From Halomonas sp. (GTDB lineage Bacteria > Pseudomonadota > Gammaproteobacteria > Pseudomonadales > Halomonadaceae): 52,843 nt of DNA. Positions 44,498 to 52,843 of the stretch are shown piece by piece. The notes beneath the pieces were generated by a model, which worked only from the letters and a program-made list of their open reading frames with translations, searched no databases and was not told the DNA's origin. Every line of letters starts with the position of its first letter. Within the stretch, counting starts at the first letter, position 1. The stretch is from NCBI RefSeq assembly GCF_020832045.1, contig NZ_JAFIFK010000078.1, positions 1-52,843 of the forward strand. The letters are read 5' to 3'. The translations under genes were made by a program, and so were the position numbers.

Positions 44498-46321
44498 TCA
44501 GTCCGGCAGAGCAAACACCGTCAGCACGCCGCCGAGCTTGGTGTAGTCACCCAGCGCGGAGAACACACCCACGGCGCCGAGTCCCTCTTCGGGGTCCTCG
44601 AGCCCGGCTGCCAGACCGATGCCGGCCCAACCGCCTACCCCGGAGAGCACACCCACATACTGCTTGCCCTCATGCATGAAAGTATTGACGTTTCCGATGA
44701 TCCCGGAGGGAGTCTTGAAGCGCCACAGCTCCTCGCCGTTCTCGATGTCCACTGCCTTCACGTGACCCTCAAGCGTGCCGTAGAAGGCCAGGTCACCGGC
44801 GGTAGCAAGAGCCCCGCTCCATACCGCAAAGCGCTCGTCGACCTCCCACACGGTTTCGCCTGCCACCGGGTCCCAGGCGATGAAGCTGCCCATGCGCCCT
44901 TCCATCTCGCCGTTCTGGGTCGGCGCCGGCATCATGGTGAGGGTGGCGCCCACGTAGGGCTGGCCGGCAACGTATTCGGTCTCGTAGGGCTCGTAGTTCA
45001 TGCAGATGCGGTTGATACCGGCATAGATCAGGCCGGTACGCGGCGAGTAGGCGCTCGGCTGCATGTTCTTGGCGCCCATGGCGGTGGGACAGATGTCGGT
45101 GGTATTGACGTTCACGCCCTGGCGGAAGGTGCTGTACTCATCGCTGACGTTGGGTCGTCCGGTCTCCATGTCGTAGCTGTCGGCCCAGTTGGTCTCGGGT
45201 GCGAACTTCTCCGCCACCAGCAGCTCACCAGTTTCGCGGTCGAGCAGCATACCGAAGCCGGTACGATCGATGATCGCCAGCCCCTTGCGCTCCTCGCCCT
45301 CGAACTCGATGTCGATCAGCTGGTTCTCGTTGACCCCGTCGTAGTCCCATTCGTCGAAGGGCACCTTCTGGTAGACCCATTTCACCTCACCGTTGTTGGG
45401 ATCGCGGGCAAACACCGTGATCGCCCACTTGTTGTCGGCCGGCTCACCGTCGATGGCGCGCTGATCGGGGTTCCAGGTGCCGGGGTTACCGGTGCCGTAG
45501 TAGATCAGGTCCAGGTCGGGGTCGTAGGTGACCCAGCCCCAGGGAGCACCACCGCCCCGCTCCCACTCGCCTTCGGGCCAGGTGGAGACACCAAGGTCGG
45601 CCTCGCCGATGGGCTCACCCAGCATCAGGGTGGTATCGGGGTCGATCAGCACTTCGTCATCCGGGCCCGTGGAGTAGCCCCGCCAGACCATTTCGCCGGA
45701 CTCGACGTCGTAGGCGGTCATGTGGCCGCGAATGCCGTACTCGCCGCCGCTGATGCCGACGATGACCTTGTCGTGTACCACCAGTGGCGACATGGTGTTG
45801 GTCTCGCCGACGGTGTGATCACCGTTGCTGACGTCCCACAGCAGGTCGCCGCTCTCGGCATCCAGGGCGATCAGCGTATTATCGGCCTGGCCGAGGAAAA
45901 GACGCCCATCGGCGTAGGCCAGCCCGCGGTTGACCGTATCGCAACACATCACCGGAATGACGCGAGAGTCCTGGTCGGGTTCATAGCTCCAGACCACACG
46001 CCCCTCGTCCTCTAGATCGAGCGCGAAGACCTTGTTGGGAAACGGGGTGTGGATATATAGCCGGCCATCGCCGACATAGAGGGGGCCACCCTCATGGCCC
46101 CGCAGTACGCCAGTGGAGAACTGCCAGACCGAGCGCAACTCATTGACGTTGTCGCGGTTGATCTGGTCCAGCTCACTGAAGCGGTTGCCTTGATAATTAC
46201 CCAGCTGGGTCGCCCAGTATTCCGGGTTCTGCTGGAGTTCGAGTTGGTTCTGGTTGGCATGTGCCACCGATGCCGCCAGCAGCCCGGTGGCTGCGACTGC
46301 AAAACCGGTCACCCTAAGCAT
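44498..46321 (-). CDS. xoxF: XoxF-type lanthanide-dependent PQQ alcohol (methanol) dehydrogenase
   Basis: A 607-residue periplasmic quinoprotein (signal peptide to about residue 22, VAHA) with the eight-bladed propeller of methanol/ethanol dehydrogenases. Visible active-site elements: the adjacent disulfide C126-C127, metal ligands E194 (SGGEYG) and N279 (GTGNPGTWNP), and D326-Y-D328 in DEWDYDG. The second aspartate, D328, is the residue that marks lanthanide-using enzymes; calcium-using MxaF has Ala there. It oxidises methanol or other primary alcohols and passes electrons to the adjacent cytochrome. The start at 46321 is chosen because GGAGA lies seven bases before it and gives a clean signal peptide; the open frame upstream is not protein-like. 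It heads the eight-gene minus-strand operon. Confidence 0.93.
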   Translation of the reverse strand: MLRVTGFAVAATGLLAASVAHANQNQLELQQNPEYWATQLGNYQGNRFSELDQINRDNVNELRSVWQFSTGVLRGHEGGPLYVGDGRLYIHTPFPNKVFALDLEDEGRVVWSYEPDQDSRVIPVMCCDTVNRGLAYADGRLFLGQADNTLIALDAESGDLLWDVSNGDHTVGETNTMSPLVVHDKVIVGISGGEYGIRGHMTAYDVESGEMVWRGYSTGPDDEVLIDPDTTLMLGEPIGEADLGVSTWPEGEWERGGGAPWGWVTYDPDLDLIYYGTGNPGTWNPDQRAIDGEPADNKWAITVFARDPNNGEVKWVYQKVPFDEWDYDGVNENQLIDIEFEGEERKGLAIIDRTGFGMLLDRETGELLVAEKFAPETNWADSYDMETGRPNVSDEYSTFRQGVNVNTTDICPTAMGAKNMQPSAYSPRTGLIYAGINRICMNYEPYETEYVAGQPYVGATLTMMPAPTQNGEMEGRMGSFIAWDPVAGETVWEVDERFAVWSGALATAGDLAFYGTLEGHVKAVDIENGEELWRFKTPSGIIGNVNTFMHEGKQYVGVLSGVGGWAGIGLAAGLEDPEEGLGAVGVFSALGDYTKLGGVLTVFALPD

Positions 46322-46629
46322 GGCGTTTCTCCGTCTCACTGAAGGTGTGCCTGGGGGACGGCACATCTTGTGTAGTTGTGTTTCAGCTATTGACATTGAA
46401 GGTCTAGCACAACTTAGCTTTGCGGCAGGGCAGCAGAGCGGATTTAGGTACCTCTTTTCAGTCAAAAGACTATTGCCCCCCAGCAACAATGCTGTAACAC
46501 CGTGCCAAACATCGCTTAGCCATGACTTTGCCATCACGCCTACGACTTTGGTCGAAAGGCAGGACTGGGATTCACTGCTTTACTTAGGGGTGCAAGGCAA
46601 ATACATCCACCCATCGTGGAGGGGCTCCT
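46322..46629. promoter_or_regulatory. divergent control region between xoxF and pqqA
   Basis: No gene is seen in this 308-bp gap. Two direct TTGTG copies (46368-46372, 46376-46380) and an inverted CACAA (46408-46412) flank a perfect -35 TTGACA (46390-46395, plus strand) that lacks a good -10 at normal spacing. This suggests an activator-dependent promoter. For xoxF I find no convincing sigma-70 promoter. A TGGCACG on the minus strand (46499-46505) lacks the matching -12 GC for sigma-54. Confidence 0.4.
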
Positions 46630-46701
46630 ATGTGGACCAAACCCGCTTATACCGATCTACGTCTTGGCTTCGAAGTGACGCTATATATCTCCAACCGCTA
46701 G
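46630..46701 (+). CDS. pqqA: PQQ precursor peptide PqqA
   Basis: A 23-residue peptide, [20 protein letters not shown] followed by SNR, that is the substrate for PQQ synthesis. The glutamate at 15 and tyrosine at 19, in the invariant E-x3-Y spacing, provide all carbon and nitrogen atoms of the cofactor; PqqE links them and later enzymes cut and oxidise the product. It is too short for usual gene calling. GGAGG stands seven bases before the ATG. The sequence closely follows known PqqA peptides. A terminator-like hairpin separates it from pqqB, which would give an excess of pqqA message. Confidence 0.97.
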   Translation: MWTKPAYTDLRLGFEVTLYISNR

Positions 46702-46721
46702 ATTCACCCCATGACGCAATA

Positions 46722-46765
46722 ACGACCGGCTGACGTTCTTCAGGGCGTCAGCCGTCGTTCTTTTT
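46722..46765 (+). terminator. attenuating terminator between pqqA and pqqB
   Basis: CGGCTGACG (46727-46735) pairs with CGTCAGCCG (46746-46754), extended by ACGA/TCGT with one bulged base; TTCTTTTTG follows. It starts 20 bp after the pqqA stop and ends 21 bp before the pqqB ATG, and no other promoter is evident, so partial read-through is the likely function. Confidence 0.85.
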
Positions 46766-46786
46766 GTCACCGACACGGAGCACTGC

Positions 46787-47713
46787 ATGCACGTACTGGT
46801 TCTGGGAGCCGCCGCCGGTGGTGGTTTCCCCCAGTGGAACTGTAACTGTCCGCTCTGCTACGGCTTGCGCAACGAGAGCATCGAGGCTACCGCGCGGACC
46901 CAATCTTCGATCGCCATCAGCAGCGACGGTGAGCGCTGGCTGCTATGCAACGCCTCGCCCGACATCCGCAGCCAGCTGGCCGCCAACCCGGAGCTGCATC
47001 CACGGCGCATTCCCCGCGACAGCGGCATCTCCGGCGTGCTGCTGGTGGACGCACAGATCGATCACACCACCGGCCTTTTGTCCCTGCGCGAAGGCTGCCC
47101 CTTCGATGTATGGTGCACGCCGAACGTACATGAGGACTTGAGCAGCGGTTTTCCCTTGTTCACCATGTTGAAGCATTGGGGCGGGTTGAATTGGCAGCCC
47201 ATCGCCATCGACCAGGACCATCGTGAAGCGGCGTTCGAGATACCCGCCTGCCCCGGCCTCGCATTCACCGCCGTGGCGCTGGACAGCAACGCCCCGCCCT
47301 ACTCGCCACGCCGTGGCGCCCCCACGCCGGGCGACAACATCGGCCTGATCATCGAGGACCGCGCCCGCGGCACGCAGCTGTTCTACGCTCCCGGGCTCGG
47401 CCGGCTCGACGACCGTGTACGAGGCTATCTCGGTCAGGCGGACTGCGTTCTGGTCGACGGAACCTTGTGGCACGACGATGAGCTGATTCGCGCCGGCGTA
47501 GGCAAGTCGACCGGGGCCGACATGGGGCACCTGGCGCTGGCCGGGCCTGGTGGATTTCTCGAGGAACTCGGCAGATTGCCGCAGGCCACTCGCCGGGTAC
47601 TGATACACATCAACAATACCAATCCGATCCTCGACGAACGCTCACCGGAGCGAGCCTCGCTGGATGAGGCCGGAATTGAGGTCGCCTTCGACGGTATGCG
47701 TTTGGAGATATGA
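46787..47713 (+). CDS. pqqB: PQQ biosynthesis protein PqqB
   Basis: A 308-residue member of the metallo-beta-lactamase superfamily in which the usual metal-site His motif is altered. It hydroxylates the tyrosine ring of the PqqE/PqqF product in PQQ synthesis. The start [20 protein letters not shown] then CPLC is diagnostic; CNC-x2-C are ligands of a structural zinc. Family length is about 300. GGAG stands seven bases before the ATG. It is 85 bp downstream of pqqA behind the hairpin and 67 bp before pqqC. Confidence 0.97.
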   Translation: MHVLVLGAAAGGGFPQWNCNCPLCYGLRNESIEATARTQSSIAISSDGERWLLCNASPDIRSQLAANPELHPRRIPRDSGISGVLLVDAQIDHTTGLLSLREGCPFDVWCTPNVHEDLSSGFPLFTMLKHWGGLNWQPIAIDQDHREAAFEIPACPGLAFTAVALDSNAPPYSPRRGAPTPGDNIGLIIEDRARGTQLFYAPGLGRLDDRVRGYLGQADCVLVDGTLWHDDELIRAGVGKSTGADMGHLALAGPGGFLEELGRLPQATRRVLIHINNTNPILDERSPERASLDEAGIEVAFDGMRLEI

Positions 47714-47780
47714 ACCCGAAAGAACGACGGACGTCACAAGATAACGGTCAAGAACGTACTCGACACAAGGACGCAACGCC

Positions 47781-48569
47781 ATGACATCGATCGCTTCGCC
47801 CTTCACCGATTCGGCGGCCGAGACCGATGCTCCCGCCCTGTCGTCGTTGGCTTTCCGCGAGGCCCTGCTGGAAAAGGGCGCCTACTATCATATTCACCAC
47901 CCCTATCAGGTCGACATGGCCGCAGGGCGCGCCACGCCGGAGCAGATTCGCGGCTGGGTGGCCAACCGGTTCTATTATCAGGTCAACATTCCACAGAAAG
48001 ACGCTGCGCTGCTGGCCAACTGCCCCGACGCCGCGACGCGACGCCGCTGGATTCAGCGTCTGCTCGATCATGACGGCCACGATGACGATGGCGGTGGCAT
48101 CGAGGCCTGGCTGACCCTGGGCGAGGCGGTGGGTCTGACCCGCGACGAGCTTTGGGCCCAGGAGCACGTACTACCCGGTGTGCGCTTCGCGGTGGACGCC
48201 TATGTAAACTTCGTGCGCCGCGCCGACTGGCGCGAGGCGGCAATCTCCTCGCTGACCGAGCTGTTCGCCCCCGAGGCGCATCAGAGCCGGCTCGACACTT
48301 GGCCGACCCACTATCCCTGGATCGACGAGGCCGGCTACGGCTATTTTCGCAAGCGTCTGAAGGAGGCCCGCCGCGACGTCGATCACGGACTGGAGGTGGC
48401 CCTGGCGGTATGCACGACAGCCGCCGCCCAGCAGCGCGCGCTGGAGATCCTGCAGTTCAAGCTCGACGTGCTGTGGACGATGCTCGACGCCATGACCCTG
48501 GCCTACCAGCTCGAGCGCCCGCCTTTTCATACGGTCACCGATCGGCGCGTCTACCATAGGGGGCTATGA
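47781..48569 (+). CDS. pqqC: pyrroloquinoline-quinone synthase PqqC
   Basis: A 262-residue cofactorless oxidase that performs the last ring closure and eight-electron oxidation to PQQ. It is an all-helical haem-oxygenase-like fold; conserved phrases are [35 protein letters not shown] and [17 protein letters not shown], containing the histidines, arginine and tyrosine that bind intermediate and oxygen. The stop overlaps the pqqD start (ATGA). Confidence 0.97.
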   Translation: MTSIASPFTDSAAETDAPALSSLAFREALLEKGAYYHIHHPYQVDMAAGRATPEQIRGWVANRFYYQVNIPQKDAALLANCPDAATRRRWIQRLLDHDGHDDDGGGIEAWLTLGEAVGLTRDELWAQEHVLPGVRFAVDAYVNFVRRADWREAAISSLTELFAPEAHQSRLDTWPTHYPWIDEAGYGYFRKRLKEARRDVDHGLEVALAVCTTAAAQQRALEILQFKLDVLWTMLDAMTLAYQLERPPFHTVTDRRVYHRGL

Positions 48570-48853
48570 TGGCCATGATCGAGTCAGCGAGCGTCTATCG
48601 TCTTCGCCCCGGCTGGCGCCTGCAGTGGGAGGAAGCCCAGGGCCGCCACGTGCTGCTCTATCCGGAGGGCATGGTGCAGCTCAACGACAGCGCCGGTGCC
48701 ATACTGAATCAACTGGATGGCCAGCGCGACGTAGCGAGCATGGTGGCCAACCTGCAGGCACTGTTTCCCGACGCGCCGGCCGCGGCGATCGAGCAGGATG
48801 TGCATGAATTCCTGCTCGACGCCACCCAACAAGGGTGGATCCAACATGACTGA
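48566..48853 (+). CDS. pqqD: PQQ peptide chaperone PqqD
   Basis: A 95-residue winged-helix-like RiPP recognition element that binds PqqA and presents it to PqqE. It shows [29 protein letters not shown] and the C-terminal [16 protein letters not shown]. The ATG at 48566 overlaps the pqqC stop; a third Met at codon 4 is a possible start. Its last 8 bases overlap the pqqE start, so D and E are co-translated, in keeping with their binding to each other. Confidence 0.95.
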   Translation: MMAMIESASVYRLRPGWRLQWEEAQGRHVLLYPEGMVQLNDSAGAILNQLDGQRDVASMVANLQALFPDAPAAAIEQDVHEFLLDATQQGWIQHD

Positions 48854-49997
48854 CCGCTCCCACACCACTGCCGTCAATGGCGCCACCGGCGCACCGCTGT
48901 GGCTGCTCGCCGAGCTCACCTACCGCTGCCCGCTGCAGTGCGCCTACTGTTCGAATCCGCTCGACTTCGCCGCGGTGAAGGATGAGCTCTCCACCGAGGA
49001 ATGGATTGACGTGCTGACCCAGGCCCGCGCCATGGGTGCCGTGCAGATGGGTTTCTCCGGCGGCGAACCCCTGGTGCGCCGCGATCTCGAGACGCTGGTA
49101 GCCGAGGCACGCCGGCTCGGCTTCTATACCAACCTGATCACTTCGGGGCTGGGGCTCGATGAGGCGCGCATCGAGGCGCTGCGCGACGCCGGGCTCGACC
49201 ATATCCAGATCAGCCTGCAGGCCGCCGACCCCGACGTCGCGGCGGCGGTGGCAGGCTCACCCAAGGCGCACGCCAAGAAGCTCGCCATGGCGCGTGCGGT
49301 CAAGGCCGCCGGCTACCCCATGGTGCTCAACGTGGTGCTGCACCGGCACAACATCGATCGTATCGACGAGATCATAGCGCTATGCGACGAGCTAGGCGCC
49401 GACGCGGTCGAACTGGCCAATTGTCAGCTCTACGGCTGGGCGCATCTCAACCGCGAGGGGCTGCTGCCCAGTCGTGCCCAGCTCGAGGCCGCCGAAGCCA
49501 CTACCGCCCGTTGGCGCGAGCATCTGGCCGAGCGTGGCCGCGACATGCGCCTGCTGTTCGTGGTGCCCGACTACTACGGCGAGCGACCCAAGGCGTGCAT
49601 GGGCGGCTGGGGCGCGATTTTCATGACCGTGGCCCCCGATGGCGCGGTGCTGCCCTGCCACAGCGCACGCATGCTGCCGATGAGCTTTCCCAATGCCCGG
49701 GAGCGCCCGCTCAAGGAGATCTGGTACGACAGCGAACCCTTCAACCGCTATCGCGGCGACGCCTGGATGCAGGCCCCCTGCCGCAGTTGCGACGAGCGCC
49801 ACAAGGATGTCGGCGGCTGCCGCTGCCAGGCCTATCTGCTCACCGGCGATGCTTCAGCCACCGACCCGGTCTGCAACCTCTCGCCGGATCATCACCTGAT
49901 CGAAGCTGCCCGTCGCGAAGCCGAAGCCGCCTCACCTGAGATGGAGACGCTGACCCTACGCAACGCGCGCGAGTCGCAAGTGTTCTGTCGCCAATGA
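48846..49997 (+). CDS. pqqE: radical SAM enzyme PqqE
   Basis: A 383-residue S-adenosylmethionine radical enzyme that joins Glu15 and Tyr19 of PqqA by a carbon-carbon bond. The radical SAM cluster cysteines are C28, C32 and C35 (CPLQCAYC); the C-terminal SPASM domain has a series of cysteines ([29 protein letters not shown]) for auxiliary clusters. ATG 48846 is chosen for the GGTGGA site and homology from [12 protein letters not shown]; it overlaps pqqD by 8 bp. The stop overlaps the pqqF start (ATGA). Confidence 0.97.
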   Translation: MTDRSHTTAVNGATGAPLWLLAELTYRCPLQCAYCSNPLDFAAVKDELSTEEWIDVLTQARAMGAVQMGFSGGEPLVRRDLETLVAEARRLGFYTNLITSGLGLDEARIEALRDAGLDHIQISLQAADPDVAAAVAGSPKAHAKKLAMARAVKAAGYPMVLNVVLHRHNIDRIDEIIALCDELGADAVELANCQLYGWAHLNREGLLPSRAQLEAAEATTARWREHLAERGRDMRLLFVVPDYYGERPKACMGGWGAIFMTVAPDGAVLPCHSARMLPMSFPNARERPLKEIWYDSEPFNRYRGDAWMQAPCRSCDERHKDVGGCRCQAYLLTGDASATDPVCNLSPDHHLIEAARREAEAASPEMETLTLRNARESQVFCRQ

Positions 49998-52459
49998 ATG
50001 CGCCCGCCGCCCCCAACGACGAAGCGGCCCGGCGCGCGGGACTGCCACCCGGTAGTCGCCTGCATGAAATTCGCCTGGCCAGCGGCCTTTGGCTCGCCGC
50101 GGCGGAGGTGCCCACCGCGCGGATGCAGCGCATGGTCGGCGCAGTGGGTGTCGGCTACCTGGACGAGCCCGACGACTGCCGCGGCCTGGCGCACCTGCTC
50201 GAGCACGCCCTGTTCCTGGGATCGGCTCGTTTTCCTGGCCCCGAGAGCTTCACCCGCTGGGTCGGCGAGCGCGGGGGACGCTACAACGCCCACACCGACG
50301 AGACCGTCACCGACGTGCACTTGCAGCTGCCGCCCACTGAGACCGATGAAGGCCTGGCTCGACTGGTGGACATGCTGGCCCGTCCCCAGTTCGAGGCCGA
50401 GCGCATCGGCCACGAAGTGGGCGTACTCGACGCAGAGTTCCACGCCCGCTTGGCCGACCCCGCCCTGCACCGACTGATGGCGCTCGGCCGGCTCTGTCGT
50501 GAAGGACATCCTGCCCGGCAGTGCCATGCCGGCAACCGCAAGAGTCTGGGCGACGACGTCGCTCACCTGGTTGCCCGTCTCAGCGACTTTCACACGCAAC
50601 ACTACCGCACCGGATGCATGGCGCTGACGATGTTGGGACCGCTGCCACTCGAAGAGCAACTGGCGCTGCTCGAGCGATATGGCGATGCGCTGCCGATGGA
50701 CGAAGTCCGGCCGCCAATTCGCCCATGGCGCTGGGCCGAGCCGGGCGGTGTGGCCTGGCATCCACCCCAAGCCACCGCCGAGGCTTCGGTTCTGGAGGTA
50801 TTCTGGCCGCTGCCCGACGAACTCGCCGCTACCCATCGCGAGCGACTCAATGCCGTCGCCGCGCGACTGCTCGACGGCAAGCTGGCCGCCACTCTTCAGG
50901 CCGCGATCGAACTCGATCGCCTCGAGGTGACACTCGCCCCCGGGGGAACCGGAGCCTCGCTGACCCTGCGCCTGGCCCCGGTGCCCGACGGGGAGACGCT
51001 GCAGACGCTATTCGCCGTTTGTCGCCAGGCGTTGGAACGGGCGCTCGCCACGCCGCTATACACGCCATCCTCGCCTCCCATCGACCTCGACGCCTGGCCT
51101 CGGCAACACGCCTGTCGGCTGGTCGGCACGGAAGACCGCTGCAATCCCCCCGATGCCTCGGAAGAGGAACTGCTACCCTGGTTGGCGCCTGAGCAGTGTC
51201 GGCTGCTATGGCTCTCGCCTGACACCCCGGGCAGTTGGAAACACATGACGGAGACCGGCACCGCCTGGCGCCTCGAATCGCTACCGCAAGAGAATGTGCC
51301 CCTGCCATGGCGAGCGCCGCCGACCCTCGCCACTCGCCCTATTCCATCGAGCGCCGGAGATGCGACACCGCGCCAGCTATGCCAAGGAGCCGGATTCAAA
51401 CTCTGGGCCGGCGATCCGGTGCGCCTGGCGGATGCCCCGTCGGCCGCTCTCTGCCTGGGCTGGCCCACGCCTGCCTCGCCGCAGGCCGCTTACCTGTCAC
51501 AGTGGCGTCAGAACGCGCTGCCGCTGCGCCAGGCCGCCCAAGCCCATGGCCTGCAGCTGAGCTGCGATGGCGATGCCCGCTGCACCTGGCTGATTGCCAT
51601 GGGCGAAGCCGAGCGCCTCGCCGCACTGGCGGAGCTGGCCTTGGCGAGCTGGCCTCAGAAAGCACCCAAGGTGCCCGAAAGACCCTACGGTGGGCTGCTG
51701 GCCCAGCGCATGCTGTCCCGACTCGAGACCTTACCCCCACCCGACGCCGCTGATGGCAAGCGCCCCCAGCCGCTCGGCTGGGTGTATGGCAACGCCGATG
51801 CCCAGGCTGCCGAGACGCTACTCCGTCGTCTCGCGGCGCGCCGACGTAACGACGAGACCACCCATGAGCCGCCTGCGACGACGCACCGTCTCCCACCACA
51901 GGGGAGCGATCATGCCGTCATGCTCGAAGTCGTCGGCCCAGACGACACCCCTCGCAGCCGATGGCTGCTGCAGCTACTGGCGCAGTGCCACGATGCGGCC
52001 TTTCACCGCGAGATGCGCCAGCGCCGGGGCCTTGGCTACGCGGCGGCGGTACGCTATCGCGAATCGGCAGGATTCCCAAGGCTTGGCTATGTGGTGCAGT
52101 CTCCTGGTACCGACGTAGTGACGCTACGTCAGGCCATCCTCGAATTTATCGATCAACAGAGCGAAGCGCTGGCACATCTCACTATCGACGACCTGACACG
52201 CCGTCAACGGGGCCTGCTCGCCAACGCCGGCCCTCCCGAAATCCACGCCGAGGCCATGACCCGACTTTGGCAGGCCCTCCGCCGCCAGGCATTCTCGAGC
52301 CATCCCATGGCGGCCTGGCAGCCGTTGCCCTGGGTGGCCGAAGCTCAGGCGCTGGCCTCGCTGTCACCGGACGAGCTGGGCGCCCTGGCACATGCCCTTG
52401 CCACGGGTGGCTTGGCACGCAGCTGGTGGCTCCACAGCCCCACCGAACCCCTCGTGTAA
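49994..52459 (+). CDS. pqqF: PqqF, M16-family zinc peptidase
   Basis: An 821-residue insulinase-type (M16) metalloprotease that probably cuts the cross-linked PqqA peptide. The zinc motif HxxEH is HLLEH (H67, E70, H71) and the distal ligand is E146, the usual 75 residues after H71. Two large related halves follow, the second less conserved, as in known PqqF. In several relatives PqqF needs a second peptidase (PqqG); none is visible downstream before the right edge. The start overlaps pqqE (ATGA). A small 6-bp hairpin (GTTGCC/GGCAAC, 52476-52491) without a U-tract follows. Confidence 0.93.
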   Translation: MNAPAAPNDEAARRAGLPPGSRLHEIRLASGLWLAAAEVPTARMQRMVGAVGVGYLDEPDDCRGLAHLLEHALFLGSARFPGPESFTRWVGERGGRYNAHTDETVTDVHLQLPPTETDEGLARLVDMLARPQFEAERIGHEVGVLDAEFHARLADPALHRLMALGRLCREGHPARQCHAGNRKSLGDDVAHLVARLSDFHTQHYRTGCMALTMLGPLPLEEQLALLERYGDALPMDEVRPPIRPWRWAEPGGVAWHPPQATAEASVLEVFWPLPDELAATHRERLNAVAARLLDGKLAATLQAAIELDRLEVTLAPGGTGASLTLRLAPVPDGETLQTLFAVCRQALERALATPLYTPSSPPIDLDAWPRQHACRLVGTEDRCNPPDASEEELLPWLAPEQCRLLWLSPDTPGSWKHMTETGTAWRLESLPQENVPLPWRAPPTLATRPIPSSAGDATPRQLCQGAGFKLWAGDPVRLADAPSAALCLGWPTPASPQAAYLSQWRQNALPLRQAAQAHGLQLSCDGDARCTWLIAMGEAERLAALAELALASWPQKAPKVPERPYGGLLAQRMLSRLETLPPPDAADGKRPQPLGWVYGNADAQAAETLLRRLAARRRNDETTHEPPATTHRLPPQGSDHAVMLEVVGPDDTPRSRWLLQLLAQCHDAAFHREMRQRRGLGYAAAVRYRESAGFPRLGYVVQSPGTDVVTLRQAILEFIDQQSEALAHLTIDDLTRRQRGLLANAGPPEIHAEAMTRLWQALRRQAFSSHPMAAWQPLPWVAEAQALASLSPDELGALAHALATGGLARSWWLHSPTEPLV

Positions 52460-52517
52460 TCCGCGTTGCTGGAATGTTGCCTACCGGCAACTCAGTTGTG
52501 CAGCAGCGTCACAATGA

Positions 52518-52843
<326 letters not shown>

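Noticed and set aside
43847..46015. 722-codon open frame antisense to xoxF, xoxG and xoxJ
   Set aside because: It mirrors the codon pattern of the real minus-strand genes, runs across three of them, lacks a ribosome site and reads like a His/Asp/Gly-rich antisense translation.
46490..46506. sigma-54-like TGGCACG element upstream of xoxF
   Set aside because: The -12 GC is missing at the fixed spacing, so it fails the minimum requirement for sigma-54.
46322..46537. 72-codon N-terminal extension of XoxF
   Set aside because: It would bury the signal peptide and lies in the AT-richer control region; the ATG at 46321 has its own ribosome site.

Overview
The window is chromosomal DNA from a GC-rich gammaproteobacterium, most likely Halomonas or another member of the Halomonadaceae. 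The protein sequences and the gene neighbourhoods (ilvC/ilvY with ilvI-ilvN; clpB-pgeF-rluD next to bamD and nadE) point there, as do the acidic exported proteins and a betaine/choline-type BCCT transporter. No phage, integrase, transposase, CRISPR array, tRNA or rRNA gene is visible. Taxonomy is an inference from protein resemblance, not from a marker gene.

Positions 1-260 hold two near-identical strong promoters on the minus strand. Both have 16-bp spacers and GC-rich discriminators, and they fire out of the left edge, probably into a stable-RNA operon. From 0.5 to 13.6 kb lie housekeeping genes: pssA, ilvC, divergent ilvY, ilvI-ilvN, clpB behind a sigma-32 promoter, pgeF-rluD, bamD and nadE. 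From 13.6 to 26.6 kb come small membrane and zinc-ribbon proteins, a pseudopilin, an overlapping XPD-like helicase and FAN1-type nuclease pair, a three-gene minus-strand operon (retropepsin-like protease, BrkB-family protein, nitronate monooxygenase), an exported MetX-like hydrolase, an MFS plus TauE transporter pair and an exported sugar dehydrogenase.

From 26.8 to 37.4 kb the genes concern sensing and transport. An exported double substrate-binding-domain protein is translationally coupled to a membrane diguanylate cyclase. A TelA operon, an extensin-like protein and a BCCT transporter follow. Next is an overlapping cassette of a luciferase-like monooxygenase with AzlC and AzlD, then a small membrane protein.

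From 37.6 kb to the end the window is one PQQ/alcohol-oxidation island. Minus-strand genes run from a XoxF-type dehydrogenase with the Asp-Tyr-Asp lanthanide signature, through cytochrome c (xoxG-like), a periplasmic binding protein (xoxJ-like), an unknown exported protein, an amino-acid-type binding protein, a beta-propeller and an ABC ATPase to an ABC-2 permease. Divergently, pqqA (23 codons, a terminator hairpin after it) and pqqB-C-D-E-F make and process the cofactor. The right edge starts a class III alcohol dehydrogenase that would take the formaldehyde made from methanol. Together these genes encode cofactor synthesis, periplasmic alcohol oxidation, electron transfer to cytochrome c and aldehyde detoxification. 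A second exported protein plus cytochrome c pair (37.6-38.4 kb) converges on the island, and a 142-bp inverted-repeat element marks its left border and supplies the stop codon of the permease gene.
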